From Henriciella pelagia (GTDB lineage: Bacteria > Pseudomonadota > Alphaproteobacteria > Caulobacterales > Hyphomonadaceae), in the NCBI RefSeq assembly GCF_002088945.1, contig NZ_NCSU01000011.1:795920-859919 (forward strand): a stretch of DNA of 64,000 bases, written 5' to 3'. Every line of letters starts with the position of its first letter. Positions within the stretch are counted from its first letter, which is position 1. Shown here one piece after another: positions 42,684 to 53,828 of this stretch. The notes below the pieces were generated by a model. The model searched no databases. It was not told the origin of the DNA and saw only the letters and a list, made by a program, of their open reading frames with translations. A program made the translations under genes and the position numbers.

Positions 42684-43918
42684 GACAGCGCGATGACATG
42701 ACCTTCCCGCACGAGGAATATGTGCGGCGGCTCGAAGGCCTTCGACAACGCATGGATGAGCGCAATCTCGACGCCGTGGTGATCTCGGATCCCGAGAACA
42801 TCATGTACATGACGGACTATCAGACGACCGGCTATTCCTTCTTTCAGGCGCTGGTCGTGCCGCGCGAAGGCGAGTGCTACATGGTCACGCGGAACATGGA
42901 GGAGTCCAACGTTCACGCCCGCACCTGGGTCAGCAAGACCCGGCCATTCGCAGATAATGGCGATGCCATCCAGACGCTCATCGACAGTTTCCGCGAAGCC
43001 GGTCTCAACAATTGTACCATCGGCTATGAGCGGAACTCATACTTCCTGCCGGCATACCAGCAGGACCGGATTCACTCTGCCTACACGACCGGACGGATGA
43101 TGGACTGCTTCGGCATCGTCGAGGAAGGCCGCGCCTGCAAATCCAAACACGAAATCGAGATCATGAAAAAGGCCGCCCGCGCCACCCAGGCCGGCATGAA
43201 GGCGGGCATCGAGATCGCACGTCCCGGCATTACAGAGAACGAGATCGGCGCCGCCATTTCCGCCGCCATGTTCGAAGCAGGCGGCGAGCCCCCCGCCGTG
43301 ATGCCCTATGTCACCTCCGGCCCGCGCTCCATGATCGGCCACGCCACCTGGGAAGGCCGCACCGTGCAGGAAGGTGAGCATGTCTTCCTCGAAGTCGGCG
43401 GCTGCTACCGGCGCTACCACACGGCCATGATGCGAACCGTCGTCATGCAGAAGAAACTGTCGTCCTCGATGGAAAGCGCCGAGCGCCAGATGAAAAAGGC
43501 GCTACGGGAGCTGCGCGACGCCGTACAACCGGGCCTCACGGTCTCAGACGCTGACAAGATCGTCCGCGACATCGTGAATGATGGCCGTCATGGCGGCTCG
43601 CTGATCACGCGGTCCGGCTATTCCATCGGTATCGCTTTTCCACCGAGCTGGGACGAAGGCTACATTCTCTCGCTCATGCAGGGCGACCCGCAGATTCTGA
43701 AGGAAGGCATGACCTTCCACATCATCCCATGGGTCTGGGGCGTGGATGGCGACAAGACGGTCGGCATCTCGGACACGTTCTACGTCACCGAGGATGGCTG
43801 CGAGAGCTTCTTCGACTTGCCAGAAGAGTTCACGCTCAAGCCGCCTGAGAAGTCGGCCGATACAAAGCCAAAACCAAAGCCCAAAAAGGCCACGAACGGC
43901 GAAGCTGTTACACAGTAA
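42680..43918 (+). CDS. doeA: Ectoine hydrolase DoeA
   Basis: A 412-residue protein of the M24 pita-bread fold with an N-terminal creatinase-type domain. Its sequence pattern (SDPENIMYMTDYQTTGYSFF, GPRSMIGHATWEGR, FLEVGGCYRRYHTAMMRT) matches ectoine hydrolases, which open the ectoine ring to N-acetyl-diaminobutyrate. The usual five metal ligands of M24 peptidases are not all visible, as is common in this subgroup. The C-terminus has a Lys/Pro-rich tail. The start overlaps the transaminase stop as ATGA. Confidence 0.88.
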   Translation: MRQRDDMTFPHEEYVRRLEGLRQRMDERNLDAVVISDPENIMYMTDYQTTGYSFFQALVVPREGECYMVTRNMEESNVHARTWVSKTRPFADNGDAIQTLIDSFREAGLNNCTIGYERNSYFLPAYQQDRIHSAYTTGRMMDCFGIVEEGRACKSKHEIEIMKKAARATQAGMKAGIEIARPGITENEIGAAISAAMFEAGGEPPAVMPYVTSGPRSMIGHATWEGRTVQEGEHVFLEVGGCYRRYHTAMMRTVVMQKKLSSSMESAERQMKKALRELRDAVQPGLTVSDADKIVRDIVNDGRHGGSLITRSGYSIGIAFPPSWDEGYILSLMQGDPQILKEGMTFHIIPWVWGVDGDKTVGISDTFYVTEDGCESFFDLPEEFTLKPPEKSADTKPKPKPKKATNGEAVTQ

Positions 43919-43941
43919 ACCGGCCCAAACAGGAGACAGAC

Positions 43942-45312
43942 ATGCTGAAAGCCGTGAACCCGGCGACCGGCCAGACCGTGCGCGAGGTTACGCCCGACAC
44001 GGACGCCGAAGTGAATGCCAAGATTGAAGCCTCCATAAAGGCCTTCAAGGCGTGGAAAGGGAAAAGCTTCGCCGAGCGTGGCAGGCTGCTGCGCGATGTC
44101 GCGAAGTACATGCGCGACCATGTCGACACGCTCGGCCCCGTCATGACCGAGGAAATGGGCAAGCCGAAGAATGAGTCGATCGGCGAGGTAAACAAGTCAG
44201 CCTGGTGCGCCGAGCACTATGCCGATCACGCCGAACAATACCTTACCCGGCAGGTCATCGAGTCGGACGCCTCCCTGTCCTATGTCCAGCACCTGCCCAT
44301 TGGTCCGATCCTCGGCATCCTGCCGTGGAATGCGCCCTTCTGGCTGGCCTTCCGATTCAGCGCGCCAGCCTTGATGGCCGGAAATTCCTGCCTCATGAAG
44401 CACGATCCCCACGTGCCGGGCTGCGCCGAAGCCATCGAAACATGCTTTCGCGAGGCTGGAGCCCCAGAAGGCCTGTTCCAGGCACTCTACCTTGAGACGC
44501 CGCGCGTCGAGGCAGTCATCCGTGACAGGCGCATCCGCGGCGTCTCCTTCACGGGTTCCTCACGGGGCGGCTCGAAAGTGGCCGAGATTGCGGGCTCGGC
44601 GATCAAGCCTGCCGTGCTCGAGCTTGGTGGCTCCGACCCGTCCGTCGTGCTTGCAGATGCCGATCTTGAGAAAGCTGCAGACACGCTGACACTGTCGCGC
44701 ATCATCAATGCCGGCCAGTCCTGTATCGCCGCCAAGCGGATCATCGTCGAAGCCAGCATCTACGATGAAATGACCGCGCTGATGAAAGACCGGCTGTCGC
44801 AACTGAAAGTCGGTGATCCGGCTGATGAGAGCACGCAGGTCGGCCCCATTGCACGCCCCGACCTGCGCGACGGCCTTCACAGACAAGTACAGCAGACCAT
44901 TTCCGAGGGCGCGACCTGCCTTCTCGGCGGAGAACTGCCTGATGGCGAGGGCTATTTCTATCCCGTCACCCTTCTGGCAGACGTGAAGCCCGGCATGTGC
45001 GCCTTCACCGAGGAAACCTTCGGGCCGGTCGCCGTTATGGTCCGCGCAGATGATGAGGCGCACGCCCTCGAAATGGCGAATGACACCGAATACGGCCTTG
45101 CCGCCAGCGTCTGGACGAACACGGCTCGCGGCGAGGCCATCGCGTCTCAGCTCGACACCGGACAGGTCAGCGTCAATGGCATTGTGAAAACAGACCCACG
45201 CCTGCCCTCCGGCGGCACAAAGGCGTCCGGTCTCGGACGCGAGCTCGGTCCTCACGGCATCCTGGAGTTTGTGAACGCCCAGCAGGTCTGGATCGGACCT
45301 GTGAAGTCCTGA
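43942..45312 (+). CDS. doeC: NAD-dependent aldehyde dehydrogenase, DoeC-like
   Basis: A 456-residue aldehyde dehydrogenase resembling succinate-semialdehyde dehydrogenases. The catalytic cysteine is in NAGQSCIAAKRII (near residue 260) and the general base glutamate is in LELGGSDPSVV (near 226). LPWNAPFWLAFR marks the cofactor-binding start. In the ectoine pathway it would oxidise aspartate semialdehyde to aspartate, the last step. It starts 23 bases after doeA with an AGGAGA site, and the operon appears to end here. Confidence 0.82.
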   Translation: MLKAVNPATGQTVREVTPDTDAEVNAKIEASIKAFKAWKGKSFAERGRLLRDVAKYMRDHVDTLGPVMTEEMGKPKNESIGEVNKSAWCAEHYADHAEQYLTRQVIESDASLSYVQHLPIGPILGILPWNAPFWLAFRFSAPALMAGNSCLMKHDPHVPGCAEAIETCFREAGAPEGLFQALYLETPRVEAVIRDRRIRGVSFTGSSRGGSKVAEIAGSAIKPAVLELGGSDPSVVLADADLEKAADTLTLSRIINAGQSCIAAKRIIVEASIYDEMTALMKDRLSQLKVGDPADESTQVGPIARPDLRDGLHRQVQQTISEGATCLLGGELPDGEGYFYPVTLLADVKPGMCAFTEETFGPVAVMVRADDEAHALEMANDTEYGLAASVWTNTARGEAIASQLDTGQVSVNGIVKTDPRLPSGGTKASGLGRELGPHGILEFVNAQQVWIGPVKS

Positions 45313-45476
45313 TGAGTGTGCGACAACGCCAATCACTTGTCAGGACTTCACTGCAAAGCGGCAAATTTCTGAGAAGTTTCGCTTTACCGTTTCAGTGCGG
45401 CTTTATGCCTGACTGTTAGACCGATCAGCTCTAAGTCGCTGGAAATGCGGCTGAACAGAACGTTCAGGGGCTGAAA

Positions 45477-46895
45477 ATGGTATCGACATCGCGCAAGCGG
45501 AACACGCTGCTTGCCTGCCTTGCAGCGATCTGCCTGACTCCCGCCGCGTCAGGTACGCCCCCGCTACGCGGCGGCGAAATACCACGCGTTGAAAGCAGTG
45601 CCAGCGGCCCCCTCCAGACCGACCTGACCGTCGTTATCAACCGCTCCACCCCCATTACTGTTGCGCGCCCCTTCAAGCGCATCGCCGTGTCACAGCCCGA
45701 AATCGCCGACGCCTCGCCGACCGCAGACAATCGCCTCTACGTCCGTGGTCGCACTATCGGCGCGACCAACATCCTGGTCTATGATGATGAAGGCGAACTC
45801 GTCGAAATCATTGATGTGCGCGTCCAGCACGATCTTGGCGCCATCAGGAGTGATGTTGCCGCCCTCTTTCCGGATGTGCGCCTCGACCTGCGCACCATCG
45901 CCAACCGTCTCCACGTGCGCGGCGGCGTTCCCGATGATGCAACCGCAGCGGAAATCCTCGCCATCGCATCCAGCTACGCACCCGACGGTGTCATCGACGC
46001 CCTCAAGATCACCAGCCCGCAGCAAGTGATGTTGGAAGTCCGCTTCGTCGAAGCGTCCCGTGAAGACGTCAATGAGATCGGACTCGGCAGCGATATTTAC
46101 CAGGCCGGCGACTTCGTCTTTTCGACCGGAGCAAGCATTCTGTCCGGCAGCACGCCGAAAACGCTCGGCGCCATCTTTGGCAATGCCGGCGACGTCAACA
46201 TCGATGTCTTCCTTTCCGCACTTGAGCAGAAGGGCATTATCCGCACCCTTGCCGAGCCGAACCTTGTTGCCCGTTCCGGCGAGACGGCGAGCTTCCTGGC
46301 CGGCGGCGAGTTTCCGGTCCCGGTTGCCTCCGACAAGAATGTTATCACCATCGAATTCCGTGAATTCGGCGTCAGCCTGGACTTCACGCCCACCATTCTT
46401 TCAGACTCGTTGATGAGCCTCGAAGTCAGCCCAGAAGTCAGCCAGCTCGACCCGCGAAACTCCATCCGCCTGGAAGGTGTCGAGATCCCGGCACTGAGCG
46501 TGCGACGCGCCAATACGATTGTCGAGCTGTCCGATGGCGAGAGCTTCGCCATTGCCGGACTCATCCAGAACACGGTCGACAGCACGACCGTGCAGACCCC
46601 GTGGATTGGCGATGTCCCGATCCTCGGCGCACTGTTCCGTTCAAACCGCTTTCGCGAGAATGAGACCGAGCTGGTGATCATCATCACGCCGCGTCTTGTG
46701 CGCCCGGCGAGTGCCGGCACCCGGCTTGTGGATCCGCTCACCAGCCGTCGCGAACCGAGCGAAGCCGAGCGCGTCCTGATGGGCAAGCTCGACGACGACG
46801 CCGCACCAGCATCCGGAAGTGCCGTGAACAGCAATATCGATGCTCAGCTGGTACGTCGGGATCTCGGATACGTACCGCAGACCGGGACACGCTAG
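45477..46895 (+). CDS. cpaC: Flp/Tad pilus secretin CpaC (RcpA)
   Basis: The 472-residue protein has a signal peptide, an N-terminal pilus-secretin domain with BON-like segments (PFKRIAVSQPEIADASPTAD, DVRLDLRTIANRLHVRGGVP), and a C-terminal secretin domain with LSVRRANTIVELSDGESFAI and ETELVIIITPRLVRPA. It should form the outer membrane ring through which the pilus passes. The 164-base gap before it separates it from doeC. A ribosome site AGGGGC precedes the ATG. Confidence 0.9.
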   Translation: MVSTSRKRNTLLACLAAICLTPAASGTPPLRGGEIPRVESSASGPLQTDLTVVINRSTPITVARPFKRIAVSQPEIADASPTADNRLYVRGRTIGATNILVYDDEGELVEIIDVRVQHDLGAIRSDVAALFPDVRLDLRTIANRLHVRGGVPDDATAAEILAIASSYAPDGVIDALKITSPQQVMLEVRFVEASREDVNEIGLGSDIYQAGDFVFSTGASILSGSTPKTLGAIFGNAGDVNIDVFLSALEQKGIIRTLAEPNLVARSGETASFLAGGEFPVPVASDKNVITIEFREFGVSLDFTPTILSDSLMSLEVSPEVSQLDPRNSIRLEGVEIPALSVRRANTIVELSDGESFAIAGLIQNTVDSTTVQTPWIGDVPILGALFRSNRFRENETELVIIITPRLVRPASAGTRLVDPLTSRREPSEAERVLMGKLDDDAAPASGSAVNSNIDAQLVRRDLGYVPQTGTR

Positions 46896-46897
46896 AC

Positions 46898-48081
46898 ATG
46901 ACGGAGACCTTGAAGCCAAGCCTGCCCGCCCGCCTGCATGTCTTTGCGCCGCAATGGCACGCGGATATCGACGAGGCCGCCGGCAGGCTTGGCCAGGTCG
47001 CGCCGATCGTACACCCGGACGCCCAATCGGCGCTGAACGCTACATCCCGAGACCACAATTCAGTGATCATGCTTGAGCACGATCAGAGCTTTGATCTTGT
47101 CGAACTGTTACTGAAGGTCTCCCAGACCCACCCCAACATGCCGGGCATTGTGGTCGGCATGAACATTCCCGTCCTTGCGGTTAAGCATATCATCTCGCTT
47201 GCCCGCTGGGACATGCTCGAAGCGCCGGTAAAGCCCGAGCCGTTGCGCGAGGCCCTGGAAAATGTCAGCCGCCGCGAAGGCCGGGAGGGCGAAGGCGCGG
47301 CCGGCAAATGCTGGACGGTGACGTCTTCCGTGGGCGGTGCAGGCGCAACGCTCGTGGCCGTCGAACTCGCCTACCAGTTCAGCCAGCGCGAAAAGCGAAA
47401 CAAGGTCTGCCTCGTCGACCTCAACTTCTTTGATGGCTCGTGCGCGTCGTATCTGAATTGCCCCTCGAACCTGAACCAGGTGGCACTGACGCAGTCCGCT
47501 GACCGAATTGACGAAGCCCTGCTCCAGGCCTTCATCACACGTCACAAGAGCGGCATCGACCTGCTCTCGGCGCCGCGATCCACCCGGACGTGGAACTCGA
47601 TCAGGCCAGAATCCGTCTTCAAGGTGCTCGAAGTCGCCTGCGACGCCTATGACATGGTAGTGATCGACATGCCGCGCTGGCCGTCGCCCTGGTCGGGTTC
47701 AGTGGTAATGGGTTCAGACGAGGTTCTGGTGCTGAGTGAACTCACCGTACCGGCTCTCCACGCAGCCCGGCATCGCGCCGAAGAACTCGAAGATGCGACG
47801 GATGGCATGGCCAGCCCGCACATTATTCTCAACCGGATGACCAGAAAATTCTTCGGGAACGCCGTCACCGTGCCGCAGGCCGAGGACGCCATTGGCCGCC
47901 GCGTTTTTGCGACCGTCTCGTCAGACTGGGAAGCGGCCCTTTCCTCCGTGAACTTCGGACAAGCCGTCGGCCAGGCCAAGCCCGGCAACCGGATCTCCAG
48001 GGATGTCGCCGAAATCATCACCCGGCTCGAAACCGGCACAGGCGCGACCGTGCAGACCGAGAAATCAAGGAAGCGCGCATA

Positions 48082-48082
<1 letters not shown>
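46898..48082 (+). CDS. cpaE: Pilus assembly protein CpaE (MinD-like ATPase)
   Basis: A 394-residue protein with an N-terminal response-receiver-like domain and a MinD/ParA-like ATPase domain. The P-loop region reads TSSVGGAGATLVAVELAY, in which the lysines of the usual deviant Walker motif are missing, as in other CpaE proteins. The segments VCLVDLNFFDGSCASYL and YDMVVIDMPRW match the other nucleotide-site motifs. CpaE localises the pilus machine at the cell pole in Caulobacter. It follows cpaC by two bases. Confidence 0.9.
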
Positions 48083-49557
<1,475 letters not shown>

Positions 49558-49561
49558 TCCA

Positions 49562-50515
49562 ATGGATATCTCGACCGTCATATATGTGCTGGCTTTTGCC
49601 TCTGCCTTCATGGCGATGCAGTCGGTCTTGGGCTTCGGCAAGACGGCCGTGGCAAAGACCAGGATCAACAAGCGCCTGAAGGTCAAGGAAAGCCGCGCGT
49701 CGGTCGCTGAACTTATCGTGGAACTACGCCGTCAGCGCGGTCTCGACCAGCACGGCAACCAGACCATGGCATTGCGCTGGTTCAATGATCTCGTCACCCG
49801 CTCGGGCCTCAGTTTCAATCCCTCCCTCTGGGCCGGTCTTGCCGCGAGCCTTGCCATCCTCGCTGGAGGCACAAGCTTCTTCTTACTGCACAGCGTCCTG
49901 ATTTCCCTCGCGGCCGCCTTCGTGGCCGGTTTCGTGCTTCCTCTGATGTACCTGAAAATGAAGGCAGGCGGGCGTGAAAAACTCCTGGGCGCACAGCTTC
50001 CGGACGCGCTCGAAATTATCGTGCGCAGTCTTGAGGCCGGACACCCCGTGCCGACCGCAGTCTCCCTTGTTGGCCACGAAATGCCAGACCCGATCGGTTC
50101 GGAATTCGGCCTCGCCGCAGATGAAATCTCCTATGGGTCGAGTCTTCAGGAAGCGGTCAAGAAGCTTGCGGAACGGACGCGTCAGCCGGATGTGGAGCTC
50201 TTCGCCGCCACGGTTCGCCTCCAGGCCAAGACGGGCGGCAATCTCGCCAGCCTGTTGAAGGTAAACGCAGCGACAGTCCGCTCGCGCCAGAAGATGCGCA
50301 TGAAAGTGAAGGCTGCGTCCTCGGAAGGGCGGGCCTCAGCCATGATCCTCACCGCAGCCCCTTTCATTGTGCTGACGATGATGCACCTGATGACGCCGCA
50401 TTTCTACGGTTCCGTCATCCATGAGCCCGTCGTCCAGTATGGGCTCGGCGCGTGTGTCGCCTGGATGGCGATTGGCAATCTGCTCATGCGCAAGATGATC
50501 AATTTCAAGGTCTGA
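49562..50515 (+). CDS. tadB: Pilus inner membrane platform protein TadB
   Basis: The 317-residue protein has N-terminal helices and a type II secretion F domain (SLEAGHPVPTAVSLVGHEMP, FAATVRLQAKTGGNLASLLK), with two further helices at the C-terminus (about 255-310). It forms the inner membrane platform of the Flp pilus with TadC. It begins four bases after cpaF without a good ribosome site, so translation is probably coupled. Confidence 0.92.
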   Translation: MDISTVIYVLAFASAFMAMQSVLGFGKTAVAKTRINKRLKVKESRASVAELIVELRRQRGLDQHGNQTMALRWFNDLVTRSGLSFNPSLWAGLAASLAILAGGTSFFLLHSVLISLAAAFVAGFVLPLMYLKMKAGGREKLLGAQLPDALEIIVRSLEAGHPVPTAVSLVGHEMPDPIGSEFGLAADEISYGSSLQEAVKKLAERTRQPDVELFAATVRLQAKTGGNLASLLKVNAATVRSRQKMRMKVKAASSEGRASAMILTAAPFIVLTMMHLMTPHFYGSVIHEPVVQYGLGACVAWMAIGNLLMRKMINFKV

Positions 50516-50531
50516 GGGAGCGCGCACACCG

Positions 50532-51467
50532 ATGTTCGGACAAGACAGCTCTTTCGCAACAGGACTTGCTATTTCGATGGTCGCCGTGATCGCGCTCGGC
50601 CTGTTTGCGCACGCCGTGTCCCAGATCGTGCGGGGGCGCCGGCAGGTCAGCGAGCGCCTCAAGGGCGATGTGCCGCGCTCAAACCGCGCCGGATACCCGC
50701 AGAAACCGCGCAACTCCCTGATCGAGATGCTCGGCCGGAGATTCACTGACCCGAACTCCCAGGAAACCACCAGGATCCGGCATCGACTGATGCAGGCAGG
50801 CTACTACTCGAAATCGGCCCCCTACCTCTATATCGGCATTCGCTTCGTTTGCCTGGTGGCCCCACAGCTCGCCCTTGTCGGCGCATGGCCCATCATAGAT
50901 GAACACATGCCGAAGAACGGACTGATCATGGCATCCGGTGCACTTGCCGTTCTCGGCTTCGTCGCTCCGTCCTTTCTGCTCGACAAGAAGATCGCTCAGC
51001 GTGAGGCCCAGTACCGCGAAGGCTTTCCGGACATGATGGACCTGATGGTCGCCTGTGTCGAAGCCGGGCTCAGCCTCGATGGCGCCGTGCAGCGCGTCGC
51101 AGAAGAACTCGTTCAGCGCTATCCGAACCTCGCCGATCACCTGAAGATCATGAACCTCGAAACCCGCGCAGGTCGCGCACGTATCGAAGCATGGAAGAAT
51201 TTCGCTGACCGCCTGGGCCTGGAAGAAGCTCGATCGCTCGCAACCATGCTGCGACAATCGGAGGAACTTGGTACCAGCGTTGGCGATACACTCCGCACCT
51301 TCGCAACCGACATGCGCGAACGGCGAATGTTGTACGCCGAAGAGAAGGCTCTTGCTTTGCCGGCCAAGCTCGTCGTGCCGCTGATCCTGTTCGTTTTCCC
51401 ATCCCTGCTCACAGTCCTGATGCTGCCAGCCGTGGTCCGCCTGATCGACGTCTTTTCTGCAACCTGA
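50532..51467 (+). CDS. tadC: Pilus inner membrane platform protein TadC
   Basis: The 311-residue protein is the second T2SSF-domain subunit. It has an N-terminal helix, a helix pair near 95-145, the cytosolic F domain (DLMVACVEAGLSLDGAVQRV, MLRQSEELGTSVGDTLRTFA) and a C-terminal helix (PLILFVFPSLLTVLMLPAVV). It lies 16 bases after tadB and is the last gene of this plus-strand run. The usual downstream tad genes (tadD, tadE, tadG) are not present. Confidence 0.92.
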   Translation: MFGQDSSFATGLAISMVAVIALGLFAHAVSQIVRGRRQVSERLKGDVPRSNRAGYPQKPRNSLIEMLGRRFTDPNSQETTRIRHRLMQAGYYSKSAPYLYIGIRFVCLVAPQLALVGAWPIIDEHMPKNGLIMASGALAVLGFVAPSFLLDKKIAQREAQYREGFPDMMDLMVACVEAGLSLDGAVQRVAEELVQRYPNLADHLKIMNLETRAGRARIEAWKNFADRLGLEEARSLATMLRQSEELGTSVGDTLRTFATDMRERRMLYAEEKALALPAKLVVPLILFVFPSLLTVLMLPAVVRLIDVFSAT

Positions 51468-51509
51468 GCCCACTGGCGGTTGCTTGCCGGAATCACTGGT
51501 GGTGCGACG

Positions 51510-52397
51510 CTACTGGCTTACGGGCACTTCGTACTGCGTCACCTGCTCACCCAGCACCACCTCCACGGTTGATGAAGAGGCGCGGCGTGGGGCCAGCGGA
51601 CGCGGCACGCTCGAGGCGACGCGGCGCGGGCGTGGCCGGTCGAGATTGACCGCCTCGGCCTGCATGAACTGCTCGTCCGCGCTGCCTCGAAGAGCGAGCG
51701 ACAAGGTTCCGGACTCACTGGCAACAGACAGTTTCTGCGCCTGCTCCAGCGACACTGACAACGTGGCCGATTTGAACACGCGCGCATCATTTCCGATCAT
51801 GTCGTCATTGAGGTCGAGACCAAGAACCTCGACATTCTGGAGCAGGACAATGGCGCTGCGGGAACTCTCCGACCGTGGGGAAACAGGCTGGTCGTCAAAC
51901 ATGGCCTGGCTGCCCTCATTGGCGATGAAGATCACATCGACCCGGTCTCCCGGCAGTACAAAGCCCGCCACGCCAGAAACATCGTCCATCCGGATGGTAT
52001 AGGCGCGGTAGCCCGGCTCTATCCGGGAGGACAGTGACGCACGCATGCCTTCAGCAAGCAGCAGCTTTTCCGACATCATGTCACCGGCGGCAATCTCGAT
52101 CAGGGTCGGGCGCCCTAGTCCGGTCGCCTCAAGCGCCTTGCGGTCGGCGAACGCCCCCCGGGGGATTTCAACGGCTGGCCTTTCCTCGACTTCGAACCAT
52201 GCTGGATCAACCATGACGCCGCGCGGAATATCACGCACGGCGACAAGGACCGGTTCCCGTGCGATGACCGGCGCCTCGATGACCGTCTCCACGCCGGTCT
52301 CATCATCAGAGGATCCGAGCCAGAAGCGCGCACCGAGGATGGCCGCAACCCCGAATACAATCGAAAGGATAAGGGTAACCACCGGTGAGATCTGCAT
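51510..52397 (-). CDS. cpaB: Flp pilus assembly protein CpaB (RcpC), inverted
   Basis: The 295-residue protein has an N-terminal membrane anchor (VVTLILSIVFGVAAILGARF), a SAF domain (LVAVRDIPRGVMVDPAWFEV) and the RcpC part (RMDDVSGVAGFVLPGDRVDV, then IFIANEGSQ). It is normally encoded just upstream of cpaC on the same strand. Here it is on the opposite strand and converges on tadC with 42 bases between the stops. The start at 52397 follows AAGGTG. The ATG at 52442 has no ribosome site. Confidence 0.88.
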   Translation of the reverse strand: MQISPVVTLILSIVFGVAAILGARFWLGSSDDETGVETVIEAPVIAREPVLVAVRDIPRGVMVDPAWFEVEERPAVEIPRGAFADRKALEATGLGRPTLIEIAAGDMMSEKLLLAEGMRASLSSRIEPGYRAYTIRMDDVSGVAGFVLPGDRVDVIFIANEGSQAMFDDQPVSPRSESSRSAIVLLQNVEVLGLDLNDDMIGNDARVFKSATLSVSLEQAQKLSVASESGTLSLALRGSADEQFMQAEAVNLDRPRPRRVASSVPRPLAPRRASSSTVEVVLGEQVTQYEVPVSQ

Positions 52398-52691
52398 GTC
52401 GGACGCACCTTGCTGGACTGTGACCGAAGAAAACCTAGCCACCCTCCTTTAAGTCTCTTGCAAATCCCCGGCTGGAATTCGCCAGAACCGGTTAACCAGA
52501 CTATATTCGTTCCAGCATATGTTTCGCGGCGACCACCGGCCTCGCAATAAAATTGAAGCTTATGACGTTTTTTGCTTTTTCCGGCGACGGAACGAACCAA
52601 GTCGGTCGTTAGAGCGTAACAGGGTCTGCATGTTCAGCGCTAATGTCGTCGTCTTTCCGACCGGATGGGCGGGCCCGCCAAAGAAATTGGA

Positions 52692-53828
52692 ATGGAATAT
52701 AGAGACGGGCGAGTGACCAGAACTTTCGGAACCACACTGATCGCAACGGCCCTTCTGGCTTCCGTGTCCGCCTGCGGCGGAGGCGACAGCAGCGCCAACG
52801 GTGCCACGACCGAGCGCGCGCGCGGCGAACGGGCCGTGCAGATAATCCCCTACAAGGTGACCATGGAGCGCCAGGTCACACGCGTCGAAGCCGTCGGGAC
52901 CGCCCGCGCCCGTTCCTCGGCGACCATCTATCCTGAAACGGCCGGTGAAGTCGTCGCCGTCAATTTCGAAGCTGGAGACCATGTCGAAAAGGGGGCCGTC
53001 CTGCTGCGTATGGAATCGCGCCAGGAACAACTCGCCGTCAGCCAGGCCGAAGTTGATCTCGCCGATGCCAGACGCCTTCGCGAACGTTATGCCAGCCTGA
53101 GCGCCCCCGGCGCTATCGCCCAGAATGAACTCGACCGGGCAGACGTCGCCTTCAAGGCGGCCGAAATCAAACTCGATGTTGCCCGCGATGCGCTTGCCGA
53201 TCGTACCATCCGCGCGCCCTTCTCCGGTTATGTCGGCCTGACGGACATCGACCCCGGTGCCCGCATCACCACAACCACCACAATTACCCGAATTGACGAC
53301 CGCGAAGTGCTGTATATCGACTTCCCCGCCCCTGAAGCCACATTCAGCCAGATCCGGCCGGGCGAAACCATCACCGTCCAGCCATTCTCCAACCCCGAAG
53401 CCTCCTACGAGGCCGAAATCCTGACCACAGACAGCGCGGTCAACGCAACAACACGCGCTTTCACGGTCCGCGCATCGATCGACAATTCTGACGACATGCT
53501 GCGACCGGGGATGAGTTTCCGCATCGGTTTCAGCGTTCCCGGTGAAAACCTTCCTTCTGTGCCTGAAGCTTCCATCGTCTGGGGCGGCGACGGTGCCTAT
53601 CTCTGGGCTGTTGAAGATGGCCGGGCGCAGCGTGTTCCCGTCACCATCGTCGGGCGGACCGAGGGCAACGTGTTGGTCCGCGCTGACATTCAGGAGGGCG
53701 ACTGGATCGTTGAGGAAGGCGTCCACAAGGTCCGCCAGGGCGCGCCTGTCCAGATGCCTGACCAGACGAGGAACATCGCCCGCTCCCAAGAGGCCGCAGA
53801 CCGGGCTGCGGGGGGCGCACGCCCATGA
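52692..53828 (+). CDS. RND efflux periplasmic adaptor of the second pump
   Basis: A membrane fusion protein of about 378 residues with a lipobox (ATALLASVSAC), a lipoyl-like and coiled-coil region (SRQEQLAVSQAEVDLADARR) and a beta-barrel segment (VGLTDIDPGARITTTTTITR). It differs strongly from the adaptor at 28090 and resembles the MexH/AcrA-like adaptors paired with HAE1 pumps. The true start is uncertain: ATG 52665, ATG 52692 or GTG 52713, all in frame. The pump gene starts four bases before its stop. Confidence 0.88.
   Translation: MEYRDGRVTRTFGTTLIATALLASVSACGGGDSSANGATTERARGERAVQIIPYKVTMERQVTRVEAVGTARARSSATIYPETAGEVVAVNFEAGDHVEKGAVLLRMESRQEQLAVSQAEVDLADARRLRERYASLSAPGAIAQNELDRADVAFKAAEIKLDVARDALADRTIRAPFSGYVGLTDIDPGARITTTTTITRIDDREVLYIDFPAPEATFSQIRPGETITVQPFSNPEASYEAEILTTDSAVNATTRAFTVRASIDNSDDMLRPGMSFRIGFSVPGENLPSVPEASIVWGGDGAYLWAVEDGRAQRVPVTIVGRTEGNVLVRADIQEGDWIVEEGVHKVRQGAPVQMPDQTRNIARSQEAADRAAGGARP

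Noticed and set aside
52589..52610. GGAAC followed by GTT before the second RND operon
   Set aside because: The spacing of 14 bases does not fit the EcfG consensus.
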